Of a stretch of DNA of 64,000 bases, positions 9,306-23,966 are shown one piece after another. The stretch spans positions 4,588,001-4,652,000 of the forward strand of contig CM019066.1 in NCBI GenBank assembly GCA_009667805.1. Direction: 5' to 3'. The notes under the pieces are model-generated. The model saw only the letters and a program-made list of their open reading frames with translations. It was not told the DNA's origin and made no database searches. The DNA is from Leptobrachium leishanense. Its lineage: Eukaryota > Chordata > Amphibia > Anura > Megophryidae. A program made the position numbers and the translations under genes. The number at the start of each line of letters is the position of its first letter. The first letter of the stretch is position 1.

Positions 9306-10610
9306 GGCAGAGATGGGTTTAGGGTTGCCAGATCGGCCATGTTTTCTTGGAAACATAATTTATTCATGTTGATGGGTTGTGCATGACAAATGCACCCCTG
9401 CAGTATGTAGAATTCAAACGCTGCAGGTAAGAAACCACCTGTAAACATGTAACATAGTGACTATATACAGAATGCACCTGTAAACATGTAACATAGTGAC
9501 TATATACAGAATGCATCTGTAAACATGTAACATAGTGAATATATACAGAATGCGCCTGTAAACATGTAACATAATGACTATATACAGAATGCACCTGTAA
9601 ACATGTAACATAGTGACTGTATACAGAATGCACCTGTAAACATGTAACATAGTGACTATATACAGAATGCACCTGTAAACATGTAACATAGTGACTATAT
9701 ACAGAATGCACCTGTAAACATGTAACATAGTGACTATATACAGAATGCACCTGTAAACATGTAACATAATGACCATATACAGAATGCACCTGTAAACATG
9801 TAACATAGTGACTATATACAGAATGCACCTGTAAACATGTAACATAGTGACTATATACAGAATGCACCTGTAAACATGTAACATAGTGACTATATACAGA
9901 ATGCCCCTGTAAACATGTAACATAGTGACTATATACAGAATGCACCTGTAAACATGTAACATAATGACCATATACAGAATGCACCTGTAAACATGTAACA
10001 TAATGACCATATACAGAATGCGCCTGTAAACATGTAACATAATGACTATATACAGAATGCATCTGTAAACATGTAACATAGTGACTGTATACAGAATGCA
10101 CCTGTAAACATGTGACATAGTGACTATATACAGAATGCACCTGTAAACATGTAACATAGTGACTATATACAGAATGCACCTGTAAACATGTAACATAGTG
10201 ACTATATTTTCTACATATTTATTTTCTGTGATAATCTGTATATTTGTGTTTTTTTAATATCTTGCATTTTATTACTTTGTATTTCTGTAACATTTCAATG
10301 TTCTTGAACCCAGGACATACTTGAAAACGAGAGAAATCTCAATGTATCCTTCCTGGTAAAATACTTTATAAATAAATAAATAAGAAGGAATCCCAGGTGA
10401 CTTGCCTTGATTTCCTTCCTGCAGCATATGAATTATACATATTGCAGGGCAGTACTTTATCCTTGTGCTCCCATCTGCATGAAATAGTAACATGTCTCCA
10501 GAAACAATTTTGTTTCTCAACAGGTGTGCAAGTGGGGTCTTGATATGCTAACGATTGCTTTTTAATGTATTGCAATGCAAAAAAACTAGTTCACTCGATT
10601 TTGGTAGTGA
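9306..10610. mobile_element. MITE of family F, split by a LINE
   Basis: The left part (9306-9435), starting AGGGTTGCCAGATCGGCCAT, and the sequence resuming at 10381 (TAAGAAGGAATCCCAGGTGA) both match the family-F copy around 17392-19286. The duplicated TAAGAA at 9428-9433 and 10381-10386 marks the LINE insertion point. The right end is not clear. Confidence 0.6.
9436..10380 (+). mobile_element. 5'-truncated LINE: 39-bp minisatellite plus LINE 3' tail
   Basis: About 20 units of the 39-bp repeat (9436-10207) are followed by the same LINE 3' end as at 390-583, and the insertion is flanked by the TAAGAA duplication. Almost all of the inserted LINE is minisatellite. The long minus-strand reading frames here (up to 271 aa, a 13-residue repeat) exist because 39 is a multiple of three and are not genes. 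Confidence 0.88.
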
Positions 10611-10619
10611 AAGGGTTAA

Positions 10620-11215
10620 AGGGACACTCTAGGCAACATGACCACCTAAGCTATTTTAGGTGGTCATGATGCCCAGAGTATCCTGCCCTCTGTCCCCCCT
10701 CCATCCGCTCAGCCGATCAGCTGAAAAAGCTGAAAACAGCTGAGAGAGTCGGAGGACTTTACTCCGCCCTCCCAGCTGTCAGTCAGCAGAGCGGGAATCA
10801 TATTTCCCGCTTCTGCCGACTTTTGCCGAGTAGGAGACGTCATCGCACTGAACGTCTCCAACTCACCGCAGTAGCTGGCGGCAGCGGCTGAGGGTTAGTG
10901 TTGCGCGCATCCTCTTGCGCGCAACACTAATCCTCAGAGGGAGCCGGGAGGAAGCCTGCCGATTGGCTGGTTTACGTGAGAGGCGCGCATGCGCGCTTCT
11001 CACGTAAACCAGAAGGCAAGAAGACTCAAGAAGGACGGGAGCGGAAGAGGAGGGAGGTGAGTATGTAAAAAAAAAGACACCGCTGGAAACAAGAGGATTT
11101 TAGGGTAAGTATTACAGTTACAAAAAAACCCCCAAAAAATAACGATTTATTAAGGGAGTAGGGATAGATTAAGATTAAAAAACGGGGGGGGGTGATTTTT
11201 TATTAGAGTGTCCCT
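10620..11215. mobile_element. TTAA-flanked MITE, family D (TIR AGGGACACTCTA)
   Basis: TTAA target duplications (10616-10619 and 11216-11219) enclose AGGGACACTCTA ends. TTAA duplications are typical of piggyBac and Kolobok. Inside are two strong hairpins: one around 10899-10930 (AGTGTTGCGCGC stem) and a 44-nt one at about 10969-11012 (TTTACGTGAGA stem, GCGCATGCGC centre). No protein is encoded. Confidence 0.85.
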
Positions 11216-11337
11216 TTAAATGAGTTGCCTACTAATGACTGGTGATTTAATGAATAGAAGTTATTATGTAGTAATAATTCGTTCCACAAGCACCATCAAA
11301 AACATAATAGAAGTTGTGTTACATGACTATACAGTGT

Positions 11338-12481
11338 GGGCCCTATTACATTCTTCAGGCAAAAATGCACAGTAAACGCATGATTTTTTGCGCGAACCAT
11401 TAAGGCTAGGGTCAGACGAACGCAGTTTTAACGTGCGTTTAGCCGCACAAAATCACGGCCGTGCTAGCAGCAAATGACGTCCAATGCCGGGGAACACACG
11501 AAGTACGGCCGCACGAAAGTTCGTCCGCGCAACGCAAGTGGCAAACGAACGCATTTTTTCGAGAACGTCAAACCGCTACTACTGACGTACAGAGTGCGCT
11601 GCGGCCGCATAGCGGCGTGTTTGGTGATTGGGAGACTTCAGACGCTGCTAATGTCCGGCCAACATAACGTCCAGACGCAAAAAGTGTTTTATTGTTGATC
11701 CGTACAAAATCACGGACGAAAAGGCGCATCGTATGACCGCTATCGCGTATTCCGTGAAAAAATATGTCCGTTCGTTCGACCGCACTTTTCCACGGTCGAC
11801 GCGAAAAATGCGTTCGTCTGACCCTAGCCTAAGCGTAAATCAACGCTGGTATTACAATCCTCGTGCATTTTTCATCCGTCAAAAAATAACAGATGCGCAA
11901 AAACGTGCGCGCAGCAACGTTGCGCGCAGAAATCAGTGTGCGGACTGTATTTTTCACGCGATTCAGCCAATCAGAATTAAGAATCACAATTGTCTCACGT
12001 TAAGTTTTTGCGCCTGTCAAAGTCAATCTGCGCATATATGCTGCATCAATAAAAAACCCCGCACAACTTCTCAATTTTATTGGTTTGGTATGTGTAGAAT
12101 GTGTAACTATACTTTGCTGCGTATTATTTTTGGGCTGTTGTATTTGGTTTCGGCCAGGTTGATAGAATTTGCCTTTAACACCAGCTTTTAGGAGTTGCTA
12201 AAATTATGCGCGCAAAGGCTGTGCGTTACAAACTGCGCATAGATTGTAATACCATCCGCGTACCAGCGCACAAACGCATTTGCGCTCACAATGTTAAGTA
12301 TAGGACCTGCGAAGTACAGTAAGCTTGCGCAGGGTTCTCGCAGGTTAACCCGCGATTGACGTATACGCGCGTTTGTTGCGCTGAGATTGTAATACGACGT
12401 TCAGCGCAAAGGGTTTTGCCCCTCGCATTAATGCATTTTTGCGCGCGCATAAACATTTGTGTGAAGATTGTAATAGGGCCC
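11338..12481. mobile_element. MITE of family G (TIR GGGCCCTATTACA), split by a family-H MITE
   Basis: The ends GGGCCCTATTACATTCTTC and GAAGATTGTAATAGGGCCC are inverted. The interior is rich in GCGC and CGCA strings. The family-H MITE at 11404-11829 lies inside with its own TAA duplication. The 152-aa reading frame crossing the junction (11733-12191) has no recognisable domain. Confidence 0.75.
11404..11829 (-). mobile_element. Harbinger-like MITE, family H, copy 5
   Basis: The TIR is GGCTAGGGTCAGACGAACGC, with TAA duplications at 11401-11403 and 11830-11832. It is inserted in the family-G MITE. Non-coding. Confidence 0.88.
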
Positions 12482-12921
12482 TGTATATATACAGTATATA
12501 TGTATATATATATGTGTGTGTAACATCATAAGTCCTCATACATGGTCTGTTTTCGTTACAACACCCTTTGCATTCCTCTTTAAAATATCATATGAGCACA
12601 GACGGAAATCCTTCTCAGCTGTGTTGAAACTCAGGATAACAAAGTGACCACAGCACATGGAACTAGAACCGGAGAAGAGGCCATCGCTAACTTTAAACAC
12701 TCAGAGCCACGGACAATAACAATTTAAATAGCTTATTACATACCACGAGCTGCCGACAGCAAAAGAAATGCTTGCTATGCCAAGAGCACACGCTGAATGG
12801 ATCTCAGTCAGAGGAGCTTTACATGATGATCTTCTGACATTCATGTCTCTGTGTCAGGATTGCGGGTGGCCCAGCACGTAGACAAACTCCAAACAACAAA
12901 GGAAAATCCCTGAACTGATAA
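12482..12921. other. No gene seen; short (TA)/(GT) run then unique-looking sequence
   Basis: A TATA/GTGT simple repeat at about 12480-12523, then about 400 bases without a coding signal or a recognised repeat. Confidence 0.5.
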
Positions 12922-13250
12922 GGACAGGGTCAGATGAGCGCACTATGTGCGCCAGTACTGACGTGCCTCCCGGCGTTCGTCGCAGCGTTGTGATGCTTCG
13001 ACGGGGTCGGCCATATGCTGTAGCGCGCATGAATTGCGTGCACAATAGCGGCCGTGCTGAAAGCCTACTCTTCGAAGCGCTACGACGCGTGTCCGGGGCT
13101 GCAAAGCGCGATCCTCCATAGTAGGATCGAGCCTTGCAGCGCTGAGTGCACTAACTGCACTCAGCGAGGTGGCCAGACGGGCGTCAAAGTGGAACGTCCA
13201 GTCTCACGGATGTTCCTTATGCTCTTAAAAACGCTCGCTTGACCCCGGCC
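12922..13250. mobile_element. Divergent TWA-flanked MITE related to family H
   Basis: The ends GGACAGGGTCAGATGAGCGC and GACCCCGGCC are flanked by TAA (12919-12921 and 13251-13253). The interior differs from the other copies and has a hairpin around 13106-13170 (two GCAGCGCTGAGTGCA-type arms). It is 329 bp, shorter than the standard 416-430 bp. Confidence 0.7.
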
Positions 13251-13297
13251 TAAGATAGTCCTTCCAGTGACCAGTCTGCAAGCTAAAAAAGGTATAA

Positions 13298-14012
13298 AGG
13301 GTTATTCAGGGGGACAGAAGGGATCCACCGGACGCTGCCGATCAACCGGCCGAACGCAGCCAATGATCCACCAAACGTCGCAAAAACTGGTGGCAAAAAT
13401 AAAAAAATAAAATGGCAAATTTTTTAAAAGGCGTTTAAAACAATGAAAATGCATGGAAATAATTTAAAAAAAGGTCATAGAAATAATAATAAAAAGGTTT
13501 GTAACAGAATTTAAAAAAAAAAAAGTCTTTTAAAAACAAACGAGAATCATAAATTTCACTGAAACAATAGGGGAAAAATGCCTCAAAAATTCTAATAAAT
13601 AAATAAATAAAAAGAAGACTTTTTCCTGCAAATGAAAAGAATAAACGGTTGAATAAAAAAGTATTAGAAACAGTAAAAAAATGTTTCCATTGAAACCTAT
13701 GGGATTCGCCTGTTTATTAAACATATCAAGCTGATTCACCAAAAATCTGGGCATTTCGACAACATCTCAGTGCAGTAGGGCATTCTCTGAATAGATCAAC
13801 CATTACATCTGTATGGGGAATTTCAATGACGCCGAAGGTTGCCGAATTCTGGCGATCTGATGCGAATTGCACCATATTTTGCTGGCAAATCGCTATTATT
13901 TGGCAAATTGCCAGCTATCTGAATAACCAAAGTGCCACGAAATTGCACTGTACGGTGAAATTCACCGTTCGGTGCAAATTGGTGGCAAGTTCGGCTCTTA
14001 TTGAATAACCCT
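13298..14012. mobile_element. MITE of family E
   Basis: The ends AGGGTTATTCAG and TTGAATAACCCT form an inverted pair. The interior shares blocks with 8433-8845 and 58583-59195 (for example CTGAATAGATCAACCATTAC). A/T-rich and non-coding. Confidence 0.7.
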
Positions 14013-15390
14013 ATAGTCTGTACACAAGCTGGTATCGAGACAGGGGAGGAACGCATAAACAGTAATACTTAGCAAAGGTCGGTACACAGAGACAGATACA
14101 AGCCGGGGTCAGGGATGGAGAGATCAGACTCGTGGTACAAAGCCAGAGGTCAAACCAGTGTAATCCAAAATCACAGAGATACAGGAACGAGCTGAGGGGT
14201 ATACAATAATCATGACAGGGGACCGAGCTAGGTCAGATGCTGTTATTTAACCCCTTCACTACCGAATGATTGTTCCAAACAAAGCACTGTCACTAACTAG
14301 TGGTATTTTTGGAAAATAATTTTAATTAAATTATACAGTAATATATTTTTGAATATTCCCAGTGTGTTCCTTACTATGATAACCTATTTGTCCAGCAGGT
14401 GTCCCCATCTACTGACCATAAGGCGTTACTGCAGCTCAGGGCTCTGTGCATTATCAGATGGGGAAAAGTCCAACTTGAAACATTCCCCAGGTGGTTTTAA
14501 AAAGTCTTAGCACTCGAGCATCATTTCCAGGGTGCTAATACTTTAGGGGCACTTTCTGGAGCCCAAATGCAAACAAAATTAATTTGCAAAAGACGATTTT
14601 TGTTTTCACATAGTTTACATTTGTCTGTCCCTCAATTTTACCATAGAAATTTAGAGAAAAGAAATAACGGTAAAAGAGACGCGTCCTGCATATAACCCTT
14701 CATGTCAAAAACCTTCCCTGACACTCCACAACCAACTTCCATAAAAGGGTATCTGTTGTGTTGGAGACTCATAGGACGGTTTGTCACTCATAAATTAGAG
14801 ACATTCAAGGCATTTGGATCAGAACTTCGCCTGCAGTTTATTGCAGTGAACGACAAGTCGACATGTTGTTTAACATCAGAATGTATGGGTGACTTGCATG
14901 GGCGTCTGCAGCATGGGGCAAGGGGGGCACTTGCCTGGATCAACAGGCTTAAATTATGATAATTTATTCACTGCAATGCTGCAGTTCCTCGGCTCTCCAC
15001 TAGGCTGCACGAGCGTCACATCCCCACTCCATCTCCAATCCACCACATGCTCCCACTCACTTTGCAGGCTGCGAGAGGCAGGGCTGAGAAGCAGGTGCAG
15101 CTGCTCCTATGGGCCACTGGATGGAATGCTGGACAGAGGAAAAAGGGTAACGATTGTCAAATAAATACATTTTTATTAAGCTTGATGCCAGTGTCTTTAT
15201 TTATGAGATTCCCCTGATCTGAGGTCTAGTTTATCTGTCTGGGGAAGAGGGACACAAAATGATTAATAGCAATCTTGTGGGGGCCTGTGTTAAGCTCACA
15301 GATTTTGCATGAGGTACAGACCAGGGCAATATTGGCAGTATACAGGCACTCTAGGCAGGGCCTTGCCTGGGCAGTGGGGATGAGGACCCT
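14013..15390. other. No gene seen; old repeat fragments
   Basis: The segment contains a fragment like the TTAA element at 19362-19780 (about 14248-14340, AACCCCTTCACTACCGAATG) and a common frog repeat block near 14889-14960. Reading frames of 85-91 aa have no recognisable domain. Confidence 0.5.
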
Positions 15391-15399
15391 TCTCCAGAT

Positions 15400-16636
15400 C
15401 TTACAATCTAAGAAGAGAGGGGGCCCTGCTCAAGAGCTTACAATCTAAGAGGAGAAAGGACCCTGTTCAAGAGCTTACAATCTAAGAGGAGAAAGGACCC
15501 TGTTCAAGAGCTTACAATCTAAGAGGAGAAGGGACCCTGCCCCAGAGTTAACAATCTAAGAGGAGAAAGATTGTAAGCTCTGGAGCAGGGTCCTTTCTCC
15601 TCTTAGATTGTAAGCTTTGGAGCAGGGTCCTAAGAGGAGAGGGGACCTTGCTCCACAGTTTACAATCTAAAAGGAGAGGGGACCCTGCTCCAGAGCTTAC
15701 AATCTAAGAGAAGAGGGGACCCTGCCCCAGAGCTTACAATCTAAAAGGAGAGGGGACCCTGCTCCAGAGCTTACAATCTAAGAGGAGAGGGGACCCTGCC
15801 CCAGAGCTTACAATCTAAGAGGAGAGGGGACCCTGCCCCAGAGCTTACAATCTAAGAGGAGAGGGGACCCTGCTCCAGAGTTTACAATCTAAGAGGAGAG
15901 GGGACCCTGCTCCAGAGCTTACAATCTAAGAGGAGAGGGGACCCTGCCCCAGAGCTTACAATCTAAGAGTAGAGGGGACCCTGCTCCAGAGCTTACAATC
16001 TAAGAGGAGAGGGGACCCTGCTCCAGAGCTTACAATCTAAAAGGAGAGGGGACCCTGCTCCAGAGTTTACAATCTAAGAGGAGAGAGGACCCTGCTCCAG
16101 AGCTTACAATCTAAGAGGAGAGGGGATCCTGCTCCAGAGCTTACAATCTAAGAGGAGAGGGGACCCTGCTCCAGAGCTTACAATCTAAGAGGAGAGGGGA
16201 CCCTGCTCCAGAGTTTACAATCTAAGAGGAGAGGGGACCCTGCTCCAGAGCTTACAATCTAAGAGGGGGCCCTGCCCCAGAGCTTACAATCTAAGAGGAG
16301 AGGGGACCCTGCTCCACAGTTTACAATCTAAGAGGAGAGGGGACCCTGCTTCAGAGCTTACAATCTAAGAGGTGAGAGGACCCTGCTCCAGAGCTTACAA
16401 TCTAAAAGGAGAGGGGACCCTGCTCCAGAGTTTACAATCTAAGAGGAGAGGGGACCCTGCTTCAGAGCTTACAATCTAAGGAGAGAGGACCCTGCTCCAG
16501 AGCTTACAATCTAAGAGGAGAGGGGACCCTGCTCCAGAGTTTACAATCTAAGAGGAGAGAGGACCCTGCTCCAGAGTTTACAATCTAAGAGGAGAGAGGA
16601 CCCTGCTCCAGAGTTTACAATCTAAGAGGAGAGGGT
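15400..16636 (+). repeat. 37-bp minisatellite, about 33 units, with an inverted pair inside
   Basis: The unit reads GAGGAGAGGGGACCCTGCTC then CAGAGCTTACAATCTAA. At about 15561-15630 two units are inverted (GATTGTAAGCTCTGGAGCAG). The array ends in GAGGAGAGGAGATATG next to a TG-rich microsatellite. Confidence 0.93.
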
Positions 16637-16649
16637 TGAGGAGAGGAGA

Positions 16650-16765
16650 TATGTGTGTATGCAGGGAAGGTGAGTGTGTATAAATATATGTATATACAGT
16701 ATGTGTGTGTGTGTGTGTGTAGGGGGGCTGGTGTGTGTGTGTGTTTGTGTATATATATATATACA
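16650..16765 (+). repeat. (TG)n/(TA)n microsatellite cluster
   Basis: GTGTGTG runs at about 16700-16720 and 16731-16748, followed by (TA)n to about 16762. Confidence 0.9.
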
Positions 16766-17391
16766 GTATATTTAGAGTGGGGCCTGGTTTATGTGCCAGT
16801 ATCTGTGGGGGGGGGGTTCATGGTTTGTGTATACAGAGCTGGCCTTAAAAAAACACTTCCTTTAGTGCCTTGATCCTGGGTGTTTGACTAGTGCGGTGCA
16901 TTGAATAGAGTTAACTAGAAAATGCAACGCTCAGATCAGACACTTTCACCTTTATTCTTCTATTAGTCCTGCATCATGTTTCGCAGCCTCTGTATTACTA
17001 CGCTTTATTTTAGAACTGTCCCCTTCATGACATTGTCAAAAGGGCAGAATATGGATGCCATTAAAATTCTGCCTCCCCCCCCCCCTGGAAAAATTTCTGC
17101 GGACGCCCATTCAGCTGTTCAAACTGTTTTGGCACCTCAATGCAGAGGTGTAAAACTCGGGTCACATTCTTGGGCCCATTTGGAAACAAATTTCCTTTGC
17201 AAATAATAAAATTCCCAGGGGGAGAGAGTTTTTCTTCAGTAAGCAGCAGGAAGTGAGGTCCCCAATATTCATCGTCTGGAGTTTGTTCCACCTAACCCCA
17301 CCAAGTTCTTGAGACAGACTTCTCTCTCTGATTAGGTAAAATAGGCCGCTGCTTAAGCCCTCACTCTCTCTGTGGCCTCATTTGCTGTGTA
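16766..17391. other. No gene seen
   Basis: A common repeat-like block at about 17040-17110 (GGAAAAATTTCTGCGGACGC) lies in otherwise unassigned sequence. The 76-aa frames on either strand have no recognisable domain. Confidence 0.45.
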
Positions 17392-17431
17392 ATTAGAGTT
17401 GTCAGATCAGCCATGTTTTCCTAGGCACATA

Positions 17432-19048
<1,617 letters not shown>

Positions 19049-19361
19049 TATTATTAGTTCACGTAGAGGGTAGTGAAGGAAACAATGCTGCCCTGCAACA
19101 TGTATAATTCATATGCTACAGGAAGAAAAGCAAGCCAGGTCACCTCGGCTTTCTTTTTTATTTCTTACCTGCTGCATATGGTTTCTACATGCAGCGAGGT
19201 TGCATTTTTCGTGCACTGCCCATCAGCATGAATACATTATATGCGTGCAGGAAAACATGGCCGATCTGGAAACCTTAGCTGCAATGTCAGTATGACTCAT
19301 TCAAATACGTACAGACACCCCGCTCAAATATAGTCTTGAATTAGTTCTGCAACCCTCTTAA

Positions 19362-19780
19362 CCCCTTCATTACAGTGATTGTGTGTGTACACAATATCAT
19401 GCTGTGCCATATGATCGCAAATAAAATGTGTTTCTTGAAAACTAGTTTTGTTTGCTTTTTGGACATCAGAAAGCACCCCCAAAGTTTTAGCTCTGTGGGT
19501 ATAATGCTCAAGGCATTAAAACTGTTTAAAATTATGGAATATCCTGACGTATCGGGCATTTCCCAGCTGATGCATGGAGCTTTGAACGCAGTTCTACCTG
19601 CAGTAACCCCTTTTGGCCAGTAGATGGCGATACCTGCCTGCCAAATAGTTTATTACAATAAGGAATACATTGGGAATATTCACAAATATTTCCTACTGTA
19701 TACATAATTAAAAATGATTTTCCAAAAAACCACTGGCTACTAACAGTGGATTTTTGGAAAATCACATGTTAGCGAAGGGG
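19362..19780. mobile_element. MITE with AACCCCTTC/GAAGGGGT ends
   Basis: The left end follows TTAA (19358-19361) and reads CCCCTTCATTACAGTG; the right end reads GTTAGCGAAGGGG. Matching fragments occur at about 14248-14340 and 57640-57700. Non-coding. Confidence 0.6.
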
Positions 19781-20230
19781 TAATTTAATAATCTATGGGT
19801 TATTTTCGACATCTCTCGCATAACAAAGGGCCTGGTATTTAAGCATTGCCTAAGACCTCAATAACTCTACAAATGCCTCTGCCTCGGCAAGATATATACC
19901 TTTCTGCTCCTAATGGAAACCCTGGCTGTGTTTACTTTAGAAAATCATTATTTAAATATTTTGTTATTTTCAACTAAAGAATTTAAGTGTTTCAATAAAC
20001 CGTTTATTCTCTTAAGATGTACTGGGAACTTTCAACACCTGTTTTATCTATTTTTATAAACTGTGTTTGCACAAATGACAGCGTGTAGCTGAATTACACA
20101 TGCAAATCAACCACAAAATCACAAGTAAATATATGTTACGCAGCAGCATTCAGAATATCTATGGCATGAGTGCTGTATGCTTGAGCAAAGCGATGTGAAA
20201 ATCTGAGAAAAACAGGAAAAATATCACGTA
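19781..20230. other. No gene seen
   Basis: A/T-rich, unassigned sequence between two transposons. Confidence 0.5.
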
Positions 20231-20373
20231 CAGTAGCAAGAAAAAGTATGTGAACCCTTTGGGATTACGTGAAGTTTTGCATGAATTGGTCATAAAATGT
20301 GCTCTGATCTTCATCTAAGTCACAACAATTTGAAAAACACAGTCTGCTTAAAATAATACAACACAAACATTAT

Positions 20374-22483
20374 CAGGGCAATTCAAAGAGATTCGAAAAG
20401 TCACCGCACGTTCGGTGACTTTTCGTTCTCTTCAATTCAGTTCCTTTTGCCGATCCCATTTCGGTGACCCTGCGGTGTATTCAGCAAACACCAAAGGGTC
20501 CCCGAATTGCAGGGAAAAGCTGCCGCAAACCCGACGAAAACTAACCGCAAAACCCAGCGAATGGACGCCGAAAACGCACAAAAACATCTGGATTAACCTG
20601 CCGAAAACCACGGAAAAACCCGAGCAGGAACCGATCACACACAGCGAAGCCTCCGGAAAAAGCCGAGACCGCAGACAGAGTGAAGTGAATAAATTAGGAA
20701 AACAGTTTGCTTGAATGTTTGAAAAGTGAAAAGCTGTTTGCAAAGAAACTACTGAGCAAAAATGTCTGAAATTTACATATGAAGTCCAGGGAATGATAAT
20801 AAAGAGGGCTGTTACAGAAAAAATAAGTAAACTTAAAACAAAATAAAAAAAAATCGGACTTTAACCCCTTAGTGACCGGGCGGTTTTACACAAATCCGTC
20901 CTTTAGTGACCGCTGCTGTTTTTACGTTTCTGCGCTGCTCGTGTTTAGATCAAATTTTCCTCTTACTCGTTTATTCAACCCACACATATTATACACCCTT
21001 TTTCCCGCCATTAAATGGACTTTCTAGAAATACCATTATTTCCATCATATCCAATAATTTAATATAAAAAAAATATGAAATATGATGAAAAAAATGGTAA
21101 AAACACACTTTTGCGTAATTTAATCCCCTAAAGCTATAACCACCAATAAAGACCCCGGCTAAATAGTTTCCAAATTTTATCCCGAGACTAGAAATACCCA
21201 ATTTTTACATGTTTTTACCTTTTAACCCTTTCACTGCTGAGCCAGTTCACCTATGTGCGCTGCGCTCATTCTGACCATTTTGTGCTAATTATTTTTAGAT
21301 GACAGCCTAGGTCCTATTTAATTAAACTCCCCCCAGACAAAAAAAACTTTAAAAAAAAAAACATTTTTTTATTTTATTTAATTTTTTTATTATTTTTTTT
21401 TTATTTAATTTTTTTTTTACATTTTTTTTAAAACCAAACCTGGTCATGTTTGGTATCATTTGAAAGGCCATAATCAGGCCTTTCAAATGATGGCAAATAT
21501 GACCATCTAGCTGCCATGGATCGGGAGATAAAGGGATCCTTAGGATCCCCTTATCTCTACATGGCAGCTAGAGGGTTAACTAGCCCACTGACATCCTCAC
21601 ACATATGGTGAGGTTGTCAGTGGGTGGGGGGGACCTGGAGGCTTGGCTGACATCCAAGATGTCAGCCTCCCTCCAGGTTTGAATCGCGTTTTGGCGCCAA
21701 TTGGCGCCGCAACGTGATCCGGCGGCGAAATGGTTAATGCAAACGGCATCTCCCTAGCTTCAATGGTTGGGGAGATAGAGGGCTCCGAAGGAGCCCCCCC
21801 TCCCCTCCATTGAAACACATGGGGGCACCTTCTGATGACGTCACCATGCAGCGTGGCGACGTCATCAGCCTCGCCTGCCCATGTAAATCACATGGGCAGG
21901 CTTCCTCCCTGTCAGATCGGCGTGGGATCCGACGAGGGAGGTGAGTATCGGGCGGGAGGGGGATTTGGCGCCGCTGACGTACCCTGTACGTCATCGGGTC
22001 TAAGGGAGACCCGAACACAGGACGTACAGGGTACGTCAGCGGTCGGGAAGGGGTTAAAAAAACAAAATCAAAAAAATGCTTAAAATATCCTAAAAAATCT
22101 ATAAATTAAGAGACTCTTTACTGCAGAATTTTATAATGAACTGTTTATTAGATATTGAATTAAAACCGGAATATTTTTAACATTTAAGCCTATGGGATTC
22201 TCCTGAATAAACTTGCCGAATTAAACCACCGAATGGCAGGGCATTTCGGGAACCTTTCACTGCTGGTTTGTGTTCTCTGAATAGCCGAAGCAGTGCTTTT
22301 TCATGGGGATTTCACTGCCCTCGAACAGGCACCGAACAGGCACCGTATGTTCAGGCAATTCGCCAGGATTTGGTGAATTGCCTGCTCTCTGGATAGCCGA
22401 ATGGCGAAGAAAGGTAACCGAACGCTGATTTTCAGCGTTCGGTTACCTTTCTCAAGCAATTCGGATCTCTTTGAATTACCCGG
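20374..22483. mobile_element. MITE of family B (copy 1), inserted in Tc1 element 2
   Basis: The ends are CAGGGCAATTCAAAGAGATT and ATCTCTTTGAATTACCCGG. Each end is followed by a perfect hairpin (GTCACCG/CGGTGAC type at the left, GGTAACCGAACGCTGA type at the right). Comparison with the intact opposite TIR of the Tc1 host indicates a 3-bp target duplication (TAT, now TTT on the right). It holds the TTAA element 20865-22053. Other copies lie at 45172-52321 and 55956-57465. Confidence 0.82.
20865..22053. mobile_element. TTAA-flanked non-autonomous DNA element inside family-B MITE
   Basis: TTAA at 20861-20864 and 22054-22057 encloses CCCCTTAGTGACCGGGC and a GGTCGGGAAGGGG end. Inside are CpG-rich palindromes (21980-22040, TGACGTACCCTGTACGTCA type) and a block (about 21224-21736) related to the family-C elements at 44219-45142 and 25387-39460, possibly a separate nested copy. 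No transposase. Confidence 0.75.
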
Positions 22484-22563
22484 TTTATGTTTTCATGTTT
22501 TTATTGAACATAACATGTAAACATTCACAGTGCAGAGTGGAAAAAGTATGTGAACCTTTGGAC

Positions 22564-23650
<1,087 letters not shown>

Positions 23651-23966
23651 TAGGACAGCTTTCAGCAACACATCCAATAATATCACACTGATTGGACTTA
23701 AGGTTGGCTCACTCCTGGCTCCAATTAGCTCTTGGAGAAGTCATTACGCTAGGGGTTCACATACTTTTTCCACCCTGCACTGTGAATGTTTACATGTTCT
23801 GTTCAATAAACACATGAAAACATATAATGTTTGTGTTGTATTCTTTTAAGCAGACTGTGTTTTTCAAATTGTTGTGACTTAGATGAAGATCAGAGCACAT
23901 TTTATGACCAATTCATGCAAAACTCCACGTAATCCCAAAGGGTTCACATACTTTTTCTTGCCACTG

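Noticed and set aside
9364..10196. Two overlapping minus-strand reading frames of 260-271 aa with a 13-residue repeat
   Set aside because: They are translations of the 39-bp minisatellite. A unit of 39 bp keeps any stop-free frame open, and two frames are open at once, so there is no coding signal.
15400..16636. Possible CRISPR-like array of regular repeats
   Set aside because: Units are contiguous and nearly identical with no unique spacers, the genome is a vertebrate, and there are no cas genes. It is a minisatellite.
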